From contig JAILLO010000029.1 in assembly GCA_024693105.1 (NCBI GenBank), forward strand, positions 1 to 43,769: 43,769 nucleotides of DNA, in the 5' to 3' direction. The translations under genes were made by a program, and so were the position numbers. This DNA is from Clostridia bacterium (lineage in GTDB: Bacteria > Bacillota > Clostridia > Peptostreptococcales > Anaerovoracaceae). Shown one piece after another: positions 43,638 to 43,769 of the stretch (within the stretch, counting starts at the first letter, position 1; each line of letters begins with the position of its first letter). The notes beneath the pieces are model-generated. The model was given only the letters and a program-made list of their open reading frames with translations, ran no database searches and was not told the DNA's origin.

Positions 43638-43769
43638 GTCAGGCTTCAATATTAGAGTGAAAACTGGCCCAGGTCGGCGTAGAGGTTGTGGTTCCGGTGG
43701 GGGTATTGGAAATTCGGTCGCGTAGGGGGCAACACCTTTTCGGAATCCGGCGAATGACTCAAATCCTCC

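Noticed and set aside
43396-43725. Open frame with a lipobox-like SLLLVIMLFSGC stretch
   Set aside because: The frame runs through the right arm of the inverted repeat and then through the direct repeats. It starts at a GTG without a ribosome binding site, and the signal-like part is a chance product of the repeat.

Overview
The window looks like chromosomal DNA of a motile anaerobic Firmicute of the class Clostridia. The evidence is the gene order (fliK-flgD-flg-flgE-flbD-motAB-fliM-fliY-cheY-fliOPQR-flhBA), strong AGGAGG-type ribosome binding sites with occasional TTG and GTG starts, CheC and CheD, an S-box (SAM-I) riboswitch before metK, and CheY-regulated FliY instead of plain FliN. I cannot name the genus from sequence alone. 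Almost every gene is on the + strand; the one minus-strand gene lies at 31.0-32.2 kb.

Region 1 (1-22254) is a flagellar/chemotaxis supercluster. It runs from fliK, cut by the left window edge, through hook (flgD, flgE), stator (motA, motB), switch (fliM, fliY), cheY and the export gate (fliO-P-Q-R, flhB, flhA). It continues with the flagellar sigma factor (fliA), two rod genes, fapA (DUF342), a PilZ protein, a ParA-type ATPase overlapping a ComFB-family gene, cheC and cheD, and ends at a strong intrinsic terminator at 22219-22254. fliL, flhF and flhG, which often sit in such clusters, are not at their usual places. No cheA or cheR is in the window. The PilZ-ParA-ComFB-CheC-CheD stretch is the most interesting part: two probable cyclic-dinucleotide receptors and a positioning ATPase are built into the motility operon.

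Region 2 (22255-30910) holds chemotaxis accessory units: cheW plus a 1040-residue chemoreceptor behind a good sigma-28 type promoter, cheB with its own sigma-A promoter, and a second large chemoreceptor with a Cys-cluster PAS domain. Both receptors end in D-x-D-K-Y. The unit ends at a perfect 48-bp palindromic, bidirectional terminator.

Region 3 (30911-43288) is mostly housekeeping: an unrecognised Cys-rich 408-residue protein on the minus strand, SAM-I riboswitch-metK, lysC (aspartate kinase), a CNNM/CorC-type CBS membrane protein, secA behind a structured leader, prfB with the programmed +1 frameshift, and tex.

Region 4 (43289-43769) is non-coding as far as I can see. It holds a roughly 220-bp imperfect inverted repeat that resembles a MITE or long RNA hairpin, followed by short direct repeats, and is cut by the window end. 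No rRNA, tRNA, CRISPR array, transposase gene or prophage gene was found.
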